Shown here in pieces: positions 34,569-43,443 of a stretch of DNA of 64,000 nt (position 1 is the stretch's first letter; each line of letters starts with the position of its first letter). Location of the stretch: assembly GCA_902470765.1 (NCBI GenBank), contig CABRHW010000009.1, forward strand, positions 14,152 through 78,151, given 5' to 3'. The stretch comes from an uncultured Collinsella sp. Lineage in GTDB: Bacteria > Actinomycetota > Coriobacteriia > Coriobacteriales > Coriobacteriaceae. The notes under the pieces were generated by a model. It ran no database searches. It was not told the origin of the DNA and saw only the letters and a list, made by a program, of their open reading frames with translations. The translations under genes were made by a program, and so were the position numbers.

Positions 34569-35999
34569 ATGGCATCGAAGAACCTTTTGCCCGTCGTCGC
34601 ACTCTGCGGCGCGCTCGCAACCGGAACGCCTGTCGCCGCTTGGGCGACTCCCGTCATGGCAGACTCCTTACCAGCAGTCCTAAGTTCCGCACCAAATCCG
34701 TCGAGCGCCATTGCGTGCAAGCGTTTTTCGATCGCACAGGCCGCGATCTCAACCTCGGGATGCCTTCGTCGTAATACGGACGGCTCGATAGTCGTGGATA
34801 TCAATCGTTCGAACAAGGCAAACGGCTCCCAGGCGGGGTGCGCCGTCTGCACGTGGCGCTCGGTTATGCTCGATGCAGATGGCGATCCATGCAATTTAGA
34901 ACTGCGCATCGACATCGCTTCGGTCGATGACTCGGCGAACGGAGCGAAGGTCGCCTTCGACGGTACGTTTTTTGAGAAAGGAGGCGGTATATGTCTGGGC
35001 TGCGCCGCCGCGAATGCAGACGAAACGCAGCCCACACTCTCATTCACGGCATCGTTGCGGCTGACCAAAGCCGGCACCGATGCCATCGCGGCGGGAGAAG
35101 CGTCCCTGCTGTTCTACGCCGTCAGCACCAAAGACACAGACGCTCATTTCGAGAAGCCAGCCGGATCACTCAGCCTTACACGAGGGATAGAGGCAGGCCC
35201 TATTGAAATCGATGCCCACGCGCAAAGCAGGCAACGCATTCTTGCCGACCCGGCGCTTCTCGAAATGGAGTGGAACGGATCCGGAGCCATCGGAATTCTT
35301 CCTTCCGCGCTTGACGCCAAGACGCTCCCCTCAAACGACGAACCCATCAACGCAACCATACAAGAAGAGAGCGCGGACAAAGAAGCAGGTGCGGGCGACA
35401 CGCCGTCGCCGACAAACAGCGTCCCAGCTTCTTTCGAAGCACCGAATGGGCCCGCTACCGATTCAAACGATCCCGAGCTCGCAGACAGTCCGGGGCTTGC
35501 TGATCCTCAAGAGATCGATGAAGGTAACTGCTGCGTGCTTGCCGCGCTCGACCACACAGAGGTCATCGACGCTGCGAACATCGAAGTTGCCGCCGCCAAT
35601 CAGCCCGTCCGCAAGTCGGCCATCATCGCATTTCCTGAATCCATCGAAGTCGTCTTTTTGCCATCGGGCGAGGTCGTGGCCCCAACACTGCTCACCTTGT
35701 TGGGCGCCAAGAATACTAGAAACGAAATTAAAAAGGTCACGGTTGTCGACCCTGCAACGACCGCCAAGCTGCGTCTATACGCCGTTGCTCCAGACGGAGG
35801 CAAGACCTTGGAATTCGATGGCGACACACTCCTAGCCTGGCGACGTCTGGACATTATGCAAGACGTCTCGTATCAGATCGAACTCGAAGGGTTTGATCGT
35901 GCCCGCGATGCCAATATCATCGCCGCGGCTATTGAATTCCCGCAGCGGCTTATGACACTGCGCTTTGAATACTATCCCTATGTCCCGACAACCACCTGA
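34569..35999 (+). CDS. Secreted surface protein of unknown function
   Basis: 476 residues. TAAGGAG site; signal peptide (MASKNLLPVVALCGALATG) with cleavage near WATP/VMAD. Cys residues recur in the N-terminal half (SGCLRR, GCAVCTW, GGICLGCAAA), suggesting disulfides or metal binding. A Pro/Ser/Glu-rich low-complexity linker (about residues 260-310) joins a C-terminal beta domain (IIAFPESIEVVFLPSGEVVAP onwards). No sorting signal or lipobox. It is last gene of the surface locus, 9 bp after the LAQTG gene. Not recognised as a known adhesin. Confidence 0.65.
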   Translation: MASKNLLPVVALCGALATGTPVAAWATPVMADSLPAVLSSAPNPSSAIACKRFSIAQAAISTSGCLRRNTDGSIVVDINRSNKANGSQAGCAVCTWRSVMLDADGDPCNLELRIDIASVDDSANGAKVAFDGTFFEKGGGICLGCAAANADETQPTLSFTASLRLTKAGTDAIAAGEASLLFYAVSTKDTDAHFEKPAGSLSLTRGIEAGPIEIDAHAQSRQRILADPALLEMEWNGSGAIGILPSALDAKTLPSNDEPINATIQEESADKEAGAGDTPSPTNSVPASFEAPNGPATDSNDPELADSPGLADPQEIDEGNCCVLAALDHTEVIDAANIEVAAANQPVRKSAIIAFPESIEVVFLPSGEVVAPTLLTLLGAKNTRNEIKKVTVVDPATTAKLRLYAVAPDGGKTLEFDGDTLLAWRRLDIMQDVSYQIELEGFDRARDANIIAAAIEFPQRLMTLRFEYYPYVPTTT

Positions 36000-36117
36000 G
36001 GCTTAAATGCTGCGCACCATCCCTAATACCACTTATATAACGTATTAGATGAGTCGCGATGTGCCTCGCATTTCGTTCTGCTACGATTGCCACGTTGGCA
36101 TCAATACAGGAGGGCTC

Positions 36118-36834
36118 ATGCCGGGCTTGGGAACAATCATCAACGTTGTGCTTTTAGTTGCGGGCGGTCTTTTGGGATTAGTGGGCGGCCGCTTCATTAC
36201 ACCGCGCATCCAAGACACGCTCATGAAAGCATCGGGGCTGTGCGTCCTGTTTATCGGCCTGGGCGGCACCATGCAAAAGATGCTCATCATCGATGGGAAG
36301 GCACTGGCGACCACTGGTACCACCATGCTCATTGTCTCGTTCGCCCTCGGCTCGCTCATCGGCGAGGCCATCAACTTGGAGGCCGCCATTGAAAACCTTG
36401 GCGAATGGCTCAAGCGCAAAACCGGCAGCGAGGGCGATAACGAGTTCACCAACGCTTTTGTCTCGACTTCACTCACCGTGTGTATCGGCGCCATGGCCAT
36501 TGTGGGATCGATCCAGGACGGCCTGCTCGGCGACTGGTCCACGCTTGCCCTCAAGGGCGCGCTGGACTGCATCATCGTCTGCACCATGACGGCGTCGCTT
36601 GGCCGCGGCTGCATTTTCTCCGCCCTGCCCGTCGCCGTGTTCCAGGGGACGATCACGCTGTTTGCCGGCGCACTCTCCCCCATCATGACTACGGCAGCCC
36701 TCGACAGCCTTTCGCTCGTAGGCTCCATGCTCATCTTCTGCGTCGGCGTCAACCTCATCCGTCCTCAGACCTTCCGCACGGCCAATATGCTCCCCTCCGT
36801 CGTCATCGCCGTCATCTACGCCCTCCTGTTCTAA
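36118..36834 (+). CDS. DUF554 family membrane protein
   Basis: 238 residues from the ATG at 36118 (AGGAGG upstream); the longer frame adds 23 unconserved residues. About seven membrane helices. Typical DUF554/YdfK-type features: MPGLGTIINVVLLVAGGLLG at the start, the CVLFIGLGGTMQKML stretch, SLIGEAINLEAAIENLGEWLKRK, and FVSTSLTVCIGAMAIVGSIQDGL near residue 120. Function is unknown; it is presumably a transporter. It sits just upstream of the Shango-like cluster and is separated from it by a weak hairpin (36849-36876). Confidence 0.87.
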   Translation: MPGLGTIINVVLLVAGGLLGLVGGRFITPRIQDTLMKASGLCVLFIGLGGTMQKMLIIDGKALATTGTTMLIVSFALGSLIGEAINLEAAIENLGEWLKRKTGSEGDNEFTNAFVSTSLTVCIGAMAIVGSIQDGLLGDWSTLALKGALDCIIVCTMTASLGRGCIFSALPVAVFQGTITLFAGALSPIMTTAALDSLSLVGSMLIFCVGVNLIRPQTFRTANMLPSVVIAVIYALLF

Positions 36835-36876
36835 ATCTATCTACGCAGCAGCATCTCGAACACCTGTTTGATGCTG

Positions 36877-36885
36877 TGCTATGAT
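36877..36885 (+). promoter_or_regulatory. Putative extended -10 promoter of the TerB/ATPase/helicase cluster
   Basis: TGCTATGAT matches the extended -10 consensus TGnTATAAT at eight of nine positions and lies 37 bp before the GTG of the first gene. No good -35 is visible, which extended -10 promoters can lack. It lies at the edge of a small hairpin formed by CAGCATC and GATGCTG. Confidence 0.4.
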
Positions 36886-36922
36886 ATGAGGTCACCGAAG
36901 CTGCGTTAGGAGAGGAGAGACG

Positions 36923-38683
36923 GTGGCCGACCAGGACATCAAGATGCTCATCGAGCGCATTATGGCCGAGGCCCGGACCCATCAGTCTGCTCGCTTCTCA
37001 AACGAAGTCTATGCTGACGAGCCGATTCTCAAAACCGGTCGTCAGATGCAGAATTTCCTTCCCGACCAGTACCGCAAGATGCGCGAGATATCGCGCTGGC
37101 AGGATGACCCCAAAGGCGGCGCAGGTCGCTGGCTTTCGGAAGCCGAGCTTTTCTACCGCCAGGGCCTGCTGATGGCCGACTTTGAGGACGACTGTCCCTA
37201 CAACGGCACCTTTAAGTCGTACTTTCCCACCTACAACGCCATGAGCGACCGGCAGTTGCGCGGCTACTTTACCTGGCGTGCCCAAGTGCGCCGCGGAACC
37301 GTCGGGGAAACGTCTACGTCCTTTGCCTTTCTGTATCTCTATGAGCTGATTTGCGGCATTGGCGTAGATGACCCGCTCGATGGTTTTAACAAGATCAAGG
37401 CTTTTTGGGATGTCTATCGCGCCTTCGAGCCCGGCCTAGACCGATTTGCACGCGTGTGGCTGCAGGATTACGCCGTGTTCCACGGGCTCGACCCCAAGCT
37501 GCTTCGTGACTCTAAAACCGTCATGTTCGATAACGCCCTTATCGAGCTGCGGCGCGCGGCACGAGACCTTGTACCAGCACCGGCACCGTCCGGCCAGACC
37601 CCTAAGCGTCGCAAAACCTCCGAACCCACGCTCCCCCTTCCGCCCGATGAGGTGCGCGAGGAGCGACTCATGGCCGCCATCAACGCCCTCTCCACGTACA
37701 ACCTAAGTAACTCGCGGCTCGACCGCAGCCACCACCGCGATCTGCGCCACGTGGCGTGCGCCGTGTATGTCCGTATGGCGCGCTACTATGACACGCACCG
37801 AAAGACCGGCATCGTGGCGAGCTTATTTGGGGAGGAGACGGCCATGCCCTACACCATGTTTGCCTCGGCCGTATTCTTTGCGCCCGAGCGCCACGAGGAC
37901 TGCGAATACCGCCTGGATCCCATCCATATCTACCGTTGCCAAAACGGCTTTTGGGAATGTATGCGTATCCACGGTAGTAGGCAAAAGAGCAGCAAGCTCG
38001 GTGAAATGATGCGCGCCTGCGACCAACGCCTGCGCCTGGCGCTGGACCCCGCCCATCCCCTTAAGGAAGAAAAGGTCCCCAAATATCTGGCCAAGATTAT
38101 CGATGACGAGATTGTGGCATGGCTTTCATGGGATGCCGCACACCAGCCCGTCAAGATCGATATCGATCTGAGTCAGCTGGGGCACATTCGGAGCGCCGCT
38201 GCGCAAACGCGCGAAGCGCTTTTAATCGACGAAGAGCGCGAGGACAGCGCGCCTGTGGAAGTCGAGGCAGCGGACTCAGGGCAACCGGAAGCCGAGCCCG
38301 TAGCCGACGCGATTGTCGAGGCGGTCGCGGCACCCATTCGGCAGGACGAGACCGACGAGCCAACCATATCCACCGAACAGTTTGGTGTCGTGGCACCGCT
38401 TCTCGCGCCGACGCCCGCGTTCGCAGCTGTTGCGCCCGCTGACGCCACGAACGAACTCACGCCTGCCGCAGACGCCTATCTCCGCGCGCTGCTCGAGCAC
38501 AACGCAGTACAGGCGGAATCGGCGGTAGTGCAATCGGGGCAGAGCGAGGACATGCTCGTCGACAGCATCAACGAGGCGCTCTTTGACCTGGTGGGAGACA
38601 CCGTTATCGAATTCGGCGCGGCAGGACCGCAAATTATCGAGGATTACGAAGCAGACGTGAGAGGATACCTAGACCATGAGTGA
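36923..38683 (+). CDS. sngA: TerB_N/TerB_C-domain protein, Shango SngA-like
   Basis: 586 residues, GTG start behind GGAGAG. The N-terminal part matches the TerB_N domain: YFPTYNAMSDRQLRGYFTWR and the following FLYLYELICGIG (about residues 93-155) are its core. A central basic linker (PKRRKTSEP) and a second helical region follow. The C-terminal 90 residues (LVDSINEALFDLVGDTVIEF) fit the TerB_C pattern, after an acidic, Ala-rich low-complexity stretch (about residues 440-500). TerB-type domains are linked to stress and envelope sensing. With the ATPase and helicase that follow, this gives the three components reported for the Shango anti-phage system. The stop overlaps the start of the next gene. 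Confidence 0.72.
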   Translation: MADQDIKMLIERIMAEARTHQSARFSNEVYADEPILKTGRQMQNFLPDQYRKMREISRWQDDPKGGAGRWLSEAELFYRQGLLMADFEDDCPYNGTFKSYFPTYNAMSDRQLRGYFTWRAQVRRGTVGETSTSFAFLYLYELICGIGVDDPLDGFNKIKAFWDVYRAFEPGLDRFARVWLQDYAVFHGLDPKLLRDSKTVMFDNALIELRRAARDLVPAPAPSGQTPKRRKTSEPTLPLPPDEVREERLMAAINALSTYNLSNSRLDRSHHRDLRHVACAVYVRMARYYDTHRKTGIVASLFGEETAMPYTMFASAVFFAPERHEDCEYRLDPIHIYRCQNGFWECMRIHGSRQKSSKLGEMMRACDQRLRLALDPAHPLKEEKVPKYLAKIIDDEIVAWLSWDAAHQPVKIDIDLSQLGHIRSAAAQTREALLIDEEREDSAPVEVEAADSGQPEAEPVADAIVEAVAAPIRQDETDEPTISTEQFGVVAPLLAPTPAFAAVAPADATNELTPAADAYLRALLEHNAVQAESAVVQSGQSEDMLVDSINEALFDLVGDTVIEFGAAGPQIIEDYEADVRGYLDHE

Positions 38684-39980
38684 TACCGCATCCGCAGCAC
38701 CCCGCGTGCCCAAGCGCGTCGCCGCCGTCATTCTCAACTCACTCAAGGGCGGCGTGGTCCCGCGCATCGGCCTTCCCTACATCACCGTAGGGCGCGAGGT
38801 CGAGATCCGCGCCCTGCTCACCGATCTGAGTCTCATCGCCGACGGTGGCGCGAGCTTCCGCTTTCTGGTCGGTCGTTACGGCGCCGGCAAGAGCTTTTTG
38901 CTCCAGACCATCCGCACGCACGCCATGGGCGAGGGATTCGTCGTCGCTGATACCGACCTGTCGCCCGAGCGCCGCCTGCAAGGCGGTCAGGGGCAGGGCC
39001 TTGCCACCTACCGCGAGCTCATCCGCAACATATCGACCAAGACGCGCCCCGAGGGCGGTGCGCTCAACCTTATTCTGGATCGCTGGGTCGCCTCGTGTGC
39101 CGACGTCGACGAGTCGGTCGTCAATACCCAACTGGCCCCGCTCGAGGAGATGGTCCACGGCTTCGACTTTGCCCGCATGCTCCGCCGCTATCGCACGGCC
39201 GTATCCGAGGGCGACGAAGAGGCCATGAGCCGCGTGACCAAATGGATCCGCGGCGAATACCGCACCAAGAGCGAGGCTCGCGCCGAACTGGGCTCCTCGA
39301 CCATCATCAGCGATGACGACTGGTACGACTACGTTAAGCTCATTGCACGCTTTTTGGTCTGCAGCGGATACAAGGGCATGCTGGTGCTCATCGACGAACT
39401 CGTGAATCTGTACAAGATTCCCAACGCGATCACGCGCCAATACAACTACGAGAAGATCCTGACTATGTACAACGACACGCTCCAGGGCAAGGCGCAGTAC
39501 CTGGGCATGATCATGGGCGGCACTCCAACCTCCATCGAAGACCGCCGCCGCGGCGTGTTCTCCTACGAGGCTCTGCGCAGCCGACTCGCTCAGGGTCGCT
39601 TTGCGCGCGAGGACCTTAAGGACATGCTCGCGCCCATCATCCGTCTGCAGCCACTCACCTACGAGGAGTTGCTGGTGCTGATCGAAAAACTCATGCAAAT
39701 TCACGCCGGTTACTTTGGCTGGACGCCCACACTTACCGAGAACGACTTGGTGGACTTCCTCAAGATCGAGTTCGGTCGCGTGGGAGCCGACACACATCTG
39801 ACGCCGCGTGAAGTCATTCGTGACTTTATCGAGCTGCTCGACATCCTATGCCAAAACCCCGACGCCAACGTGGCCGAGTTACTGCAAAGCGTCGGCGGCG
39901 ACGCGCTGGCGCCGGCAACCGCAACAGGCGACACCGATGCCGCAGGCGGCGACCGCAACTTCGCCGAATTCACCATCTAA
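38676..39980 (+). CDS. sngB: BrxC/BrxD-type (DUF2791) ATPase, Shango SngB-like
   Basis: 434 residues. The N-terminus (VGREVEIRALLTDLSLIADG) leads to Walker A GRYGAGKSF (about residues 64-72), an SPERRLQGGQGQGLATYREL stretch typical of the BREX ATP-binding domain (formerly DUF2791), Walker B GMLVLIDELVNLYK near residue 235, and a sensor-like GGTPTSIEDRRRGVFSYEALRSRL segment. The same family supplies BrxD in type 2 BREX, where it also pairs with an Lhr-like helicase. No PglZ, BrxL or methylase gene is present here, so BREX itself is excluded. It starts inside the last codons of the TerB gene (8 bp overlap). Confidence 0.76.
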   Translation: MSDTASAAPRVPKRVAAVILNSLKGGVVPRIGLPYITVGREVEIRALLTDLSLIADGGASFRFLVGRYGAGKSFLLQTIRTHAMGEGFVVADTDLSPERRLQGGQGQGLATYRELIRNISTKTRPEGGALNLILDRWVASCADVDESVVNTQLAPLEEMVHGFDFARMLRRYRTAVSEGDEEAMSRVTKWIRGEYRTKSEARAELGSSTIISDDDWYDYVKLIARFLVCSGYKGMLVLIDELVNLYKIPNAITRQYNYEKILTMYNDTLQGKAQYLGMIMGGTPTSIEDRRRGVFSYEALRSRLAQGRFAREDLKDMLAPIIRLQPLTYEELLVLIEKLMQIHAGYFGWTPTLTENDLVDFLKIEFGRVGADTHLTPREVIRDFIELLDILCQNPDANVAELLQSVGGDALAPATATGDTDAAGGDRNFAEFTI

Positions 39981-40031
39981 CCTGCCAAAAAGGGACAGGT
40001 TTATTTTGGCAGGTTTTATCTGGGCAAACGT
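39979..40031 (-). repeat. 53-bp hairpin repeat (family 2, copy 1)
   Basis: AACCTGCCAAAA (39979-39990) pairs perfectly with TTTTGGCAGGTT (40004-40015) around the loop AGGGACAGGTTTA, followed by TTATCTGGGCAAACGT (40016-40031). The reverse complement matches 63861-63913 at 50 of 53 positions. The element begins on the stop codon of the ATPase gene and lies between it and the helicase gene. Confidence 0.8.
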
Positions 40032-40096
40032 CGAGGCAGTAATGCAGCAAGCCACTGCCCACCGCGTTGAGAGGTTCGTATATGAGAGGAGGCCCC

Positions 40097-42538
40097 GTGA
40101 ACGCCTTTGACCGCTACGCCCCGTTTATCCAAGACTTCATCTACTCCCACGATTGGGAGAGTCTGCGCTCTATCCAGGTTGCAGCGGCAGACGCCATCTT
40201 TAATACGCAGGACAATGTGCTCCTGACGGCATCCACGGCTTCCGGCAAAACCGAGGCAGCCTTCTTTCCCATCCTGACCGAGTTTTGGGAGAACCCGCCC
40301 GCAAGCGTTGGCGCCCTCTATATCGGCCCCCTCAAGGCACTCATCAATGATCAGTTCGTCCGCCTCAACGACCTATGCGAAGAGGCCGATATCCCTGTCT
40401 GGCACTGGCATGGCGATGTCTCGCAGTCACACAAGGCCAAACTCATCAAAAAGCCGAGCGGCATCCTTCAGATTACGCCCGAATCGCTCGAGGCGCTCCT
40501 GATCCATAAGCACATGGCGATCCCGCGCATGTTTTGCGACCTGCGCTACGTCGTCATCGACGAGGTTCATTCGCTCATGCGCGGCGACCGCGGCGGTCAG
40601 ACGCTCTGCCTTATCGAGCGCCTCTCGCGCATGGCGGGCGTGCAGCCCCGCCGCATTGGCCTTTCGGCCACCATCGGCGACCCCGAGCGCACGGGTGCCT
40701 TTCTCTCGCAGGGAACGGGACGCGACTGCGTTATCCCCCGCTTTGAGGAACCGCGCCGCGTGTGGCGCATCTCCATGGAGCACTTCTACAACTCGGGTCC
40801 CCAGGCACAGCAGCGGGGATTCGAGAGCACGGGTCCTCAAGAGGCCGAAGTGCTTGCGTGCGAGCGCATCGAGGCGGCATCCGCGGCACTGCCCGCCGGC
40901 GCCCAAGACATGCGTCACAGCGGACAGCTTACACAGGAGGAACGCCGTCAACGTCGCAAGCAGGCGCAGGGCAAGGCCGCTCCCAAAGACCGTCGCACTT
41001 CCTCGGCCCCCGAGGGCGAAGTCGACATCCCACGAGCGACCGAGCAGGCGCTTCTCAACCCCACCGACACGGCACCCGACAACGCCGACCCCGGTATGGG
41101 CTATATCTTTGAGCATACGCGCGGCCGCAAGTGCCTGGTCTTTGCCAACTCGCGCGAGGAGGCAGAGGCCGTGTGTTCCATGCTGCGCAGCTACTGCGAA
41201 AGTCGACACGAGCCCGACCGCTTTCTAATCCATCACGGCAACCTTTCGGCATCGCTGCGCGAGACGGCCGAGGAGCTCATGCGCGACGAGGAGCAGGCAC
41301 AGACAACCGTCACCACCTCTACGCTGGAGCTCGGTATCGATATCGGCCGCCTGGAGCGCGCCTTCCAGATTGACGCGCCGTTTACCGTCAGCTCCTTTTT
41401 GCAGCGAATGGGGCGCACGGGACGCCGCGATCTTCCGCCCGAGATGTGGTTTGTCATGCGCGAGGAAGAACCCGAGCCGCGCACGATGATGCCCGAGACC
41501 ATTCCGTGGAAGCTCCTGCAGGGCATCGCGCTCGTACAACTCTATCGCGAAGAAAAGTGGGTCGAGCCACCCGAACTCGATCGACTCCCCTACAGCTTGC
41601 TCTATCACCAGACTATGTCGACCCTCGCCAGCACCGGCGAGCTCACGCCGGCCGAACTTGCCCAGCGCGTGCTCACACTGAGCTATTTCCACCGCGTCTC
41701 GGCCGATGACTATCGCGTACTGCTGCGCCACCTCATCAAGATCGATCATATCCAGGTCACCGAGGGCGGCGGGCTCATCGTGGGTCTCGCGGGCGAGCGC
41801 ATCATTAACAACTTTAAGTTCTACGCTGTGTTCCAGGAAAACGAGGAGTTCACCGTTCGCAGCGAGTCGGCCGAGTTGGGCACGATCGTCAATCCGCCAC
41901 CGCCCGGTGAGCGCATCGCCATAGCCGGGCACTGCTGGATAGTCGAGGAAGTGGACTGGAAGCGTCATACCGTCTTTGCCACGCAGGTCAAGGGCCGCGT
42001 GCCGGCCTACTTTGGCGATTGCCCCGGTGACATCAACACACATGTACTCGAGCGTATGCGCAAGGCGCTCAACGAGCACGCGGCATATCCGTACCTCATG
42101 GGCAACGCACGGGCACGCCTTGCACAGGCTCGTCATACCGCCGAGATTTCGGGTGCGGGGACCAAACCGCTCATTAACCTGGGTGGCGACACCTGGGTGC
42201 TCTTCCCCTGGTTGGGCAGCTACGCCTTTCTGGCGCTCGAACGTATGCTCAAGATTAAGTGTGCCGCGGAGCTGGGCCTTCGAGGGCTCGATCCGTCGCG
42301 TCCATACTTTATGCAGTTTAAGATGAAGGCCGACGAGGAGACGTTCTTTGAGGTGCTCGCAGCCGAGGCCGAAAAGGACTTCGACCCCATCGAGCTCGTC
42401 TATCCCGGCGAGGTACCTTATTTTGATCGCTACGACGAGTACGTTCCCGAGGAGCTCGTGCGCAAAGGCTTTGCCGAAGGCGTGCTCGACATCGAAGGCA
42501 TGAAGCAGCGCGTTCTCGGCTGGCGCGACCACACCTAA
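40097..42538 (+). CDS. sngC: DEAH-type superfamily 2 helicase (Lhr-like), Shango SngC-like
   Basis: 813 residues from a GTG at 40097, chosen because AGAGGAGG lies just upstream; an ATG five codons earlier overlaps that site. Motif I TASTASGKTEAA (about residues 44-55), motif II DEVH (about 155-158), motif III SATIGD, TSTLELGIDIGRLE, and motif VI QRMGRTGRRD near residue 436 mark an active SF2 helicase of the Lhr/BrxHI group. A charged insert (about residues 270-325, with an RRQRRKQAQGK segment) separates the RecA domains. A long C-terminal region follows without a nuclease motif. Third gene of the cluster; the DNA-translocating component by inference. Confidence 0.78.
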   Translation: MNAFDRYAPFIQDFIYSHDWESLRSIQVAAADAIFNTQDNVLLTASTASGKTEAAFFPILTEFWENPPASVGALYIGPLKALINDQFVRLNDLCEEADIPVWHWHGDVSQSHKAKLIKKPSGILQITPESLEALLIHKHMAIPRMFCDLRYVVIDEVHSLMRGDRGGQTLCLIERLSRMAGVQPRRIGLSATIGDPERTGAFLSQGTGRDCVIPRFEEPRRVWRISMEHFYNSGPQAQQRGFESTGPQEAEVLACERIEAASAALPAGAQDMRHSGQLTQEERRQRRKQAQGKAAPKDRRTSSAPEGEVDIPRATEQALLNPTDTAPDNADPGMGYIFEHTRGRKCLVFANSREEAEAVCSMLRSYCESRHEPDRFLIHHGNLSASLRETAEELMRDEEQAQTTVTTSTLELGIDIGRLERAFQIDAPFTVSSFLQRMGRTGRRDLPPEMWFVMREEEPEPRTMMPETIPWKLLQGIALVQLYREEKWVEPPELDRLPYSLLYHQTMSTLASTGELTPAELAQRVLTLSYFHRVSADDYRVLLRHLIKIDHIQVTEGGGLIVGLAGERIINNFKFYAVFQENEEFTVRSESAELGTIVNPPPPGERIAIAGHCWIVEEVDWKRHTVFATQVKGRVPAYFGDCPGDINTHVLERMRKALNEHAAYPYLMGNARARLAQARHTAEISGAGTKPLINLGGDTWVLFPWLGSYAFLALERMLKIKCAAELGLRGLDPSRPYFMQFKMKADEETFFEVLAAEAEKDFDPIELVYPGEVPYFDRYDEYVPEELVRKGFAEGVLDIEGMKQRVLGWRDHT

Positions 42539-42564
42539 GACCAGTCTTTTTGGGACGGGGAGAC

Positions 42565-43443
42565 TTATTTGTCGTGAAGGACGGTGCCGAGGAAGTCGGT
42601 GTCGAAGGGCACGGCTTCGGCAAAGGCATAGTCGCCGTCGCTGGCGATGAGCAGGTAGTTCTCCTCGCCGCCGAACTTCGCATCGCCGCACGGGACCACC
42701 CAGGCATGGGCGAATACCTCGAGTGCCGTGGCAGCGCAGTCGCGCAGGAACGTCACGTCGCTCCCCTCGTTTGCGCTCACGATATTGGCGACGTAGACAC
42801 CACCAACATTTAGGCTGCCCCGCACTAAACGCAACGCCTCAACCGTCGCCAACTCGCGTACGGGCTCGGCACCGCCAAAGCAATCGCTCACGACCGCGTC
42901 ATAGCAACGATGGCCCACGCTCGTCACACCCAGATACGAGCGAGCCTCAGCGGTTATCACCCGCAGGCGATCGCCCGCCGCGCGTTCCAGCTCGTCTAGG
43001 TAGAACCAGCGGCGCGCCAGGCGCGTAATCTCTCCGTCATACTCGATGACGTCCATGCGCAAGCCCTCGTGCGACATCAGGGCGAATTTAGGATAGGCAA
43101 ACCCGCCGCCGCCCAGCATAAGCATGCGGTCGATACCGTGACCATAAGCGTCGCGCATCGCATCCTCGGCCTCAAACACGTCGTCAAACGCGCGATAGTA
43201 CGCAAAGACGGGCTCCGCCCAGCGCTCGCCAACGTAACTCGCGCTTTGGTAGACGCCGCCTTGCACCAATACGCGGACTTCGTCGCCGCCCTCATCGTGC
43301 ACGCGTTTCACACGCGCCAACCCATTGCGGGTTCGCGCAACCTGCAGACAGGCAGCACGAACAGCGACAGCGGCCGCACCAAGCGCCGCGGCTCCCAGAG
43401 CAACGCCGGCAACGACGCCGGCAGAAACACTCGGCTTGTTCAT
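42565..43443 (-). CDS. Spermidine synthase-like methyltransferase-fold protein
   Basis: 292 residues. An Ala/Val-rich N-terminal helix (about residues 8-30) suggests membrane anchoring. A Rossmann methyltransferase-like domain follows with the spermidine synthase pattern: SYVGERWAEPVFAYYRAFDD, LMLGGGGFAYPKFAL (SAM-binding glycine loop), DVIEYDGEITRLARRWF, and YDAVVSDCFGG. The catalytic Asp region is partly kept (SDCFGG), so aminopropyl transfer is possible but not assured. The start follows the elp3 stop directly, so the genes are coupled. Confidence 0.76.
   Translation of the reverse strand: MNKPSVSAGVVAGVALGAAALGAAAVAVRAACLQVARTRNGLARVKRVHDEGGDEVRVLVQGGVYQSASYVGERWAEPVFAYYRAFDDVFEAEDAMRDAYGHGIDRMLMLGGGGFAYPKFALMSHEGLRMDVIEYDGEITRLARRWFYLDELERAAGDRLRVITAEARSYLGVTSVGHRCYDAVVSDCFGGAEPVRELATVEALRLVRGSLNVGGVYVANIVSANEGSDVTFLRDCAATALEVFAHAWVVPCGDAKFGGEENYLLIASDGDYAFAEAVPFDTDFLGTVLHDK

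Noticed and set aside
36923..42538. BREX system
   Set aside because: ATPase and helicase resemble BrxD and BrxHI of type 2 BREX, but pglX, pglZ and brxC-type large ATPase genes are missing and a TerB-domain protein is present.
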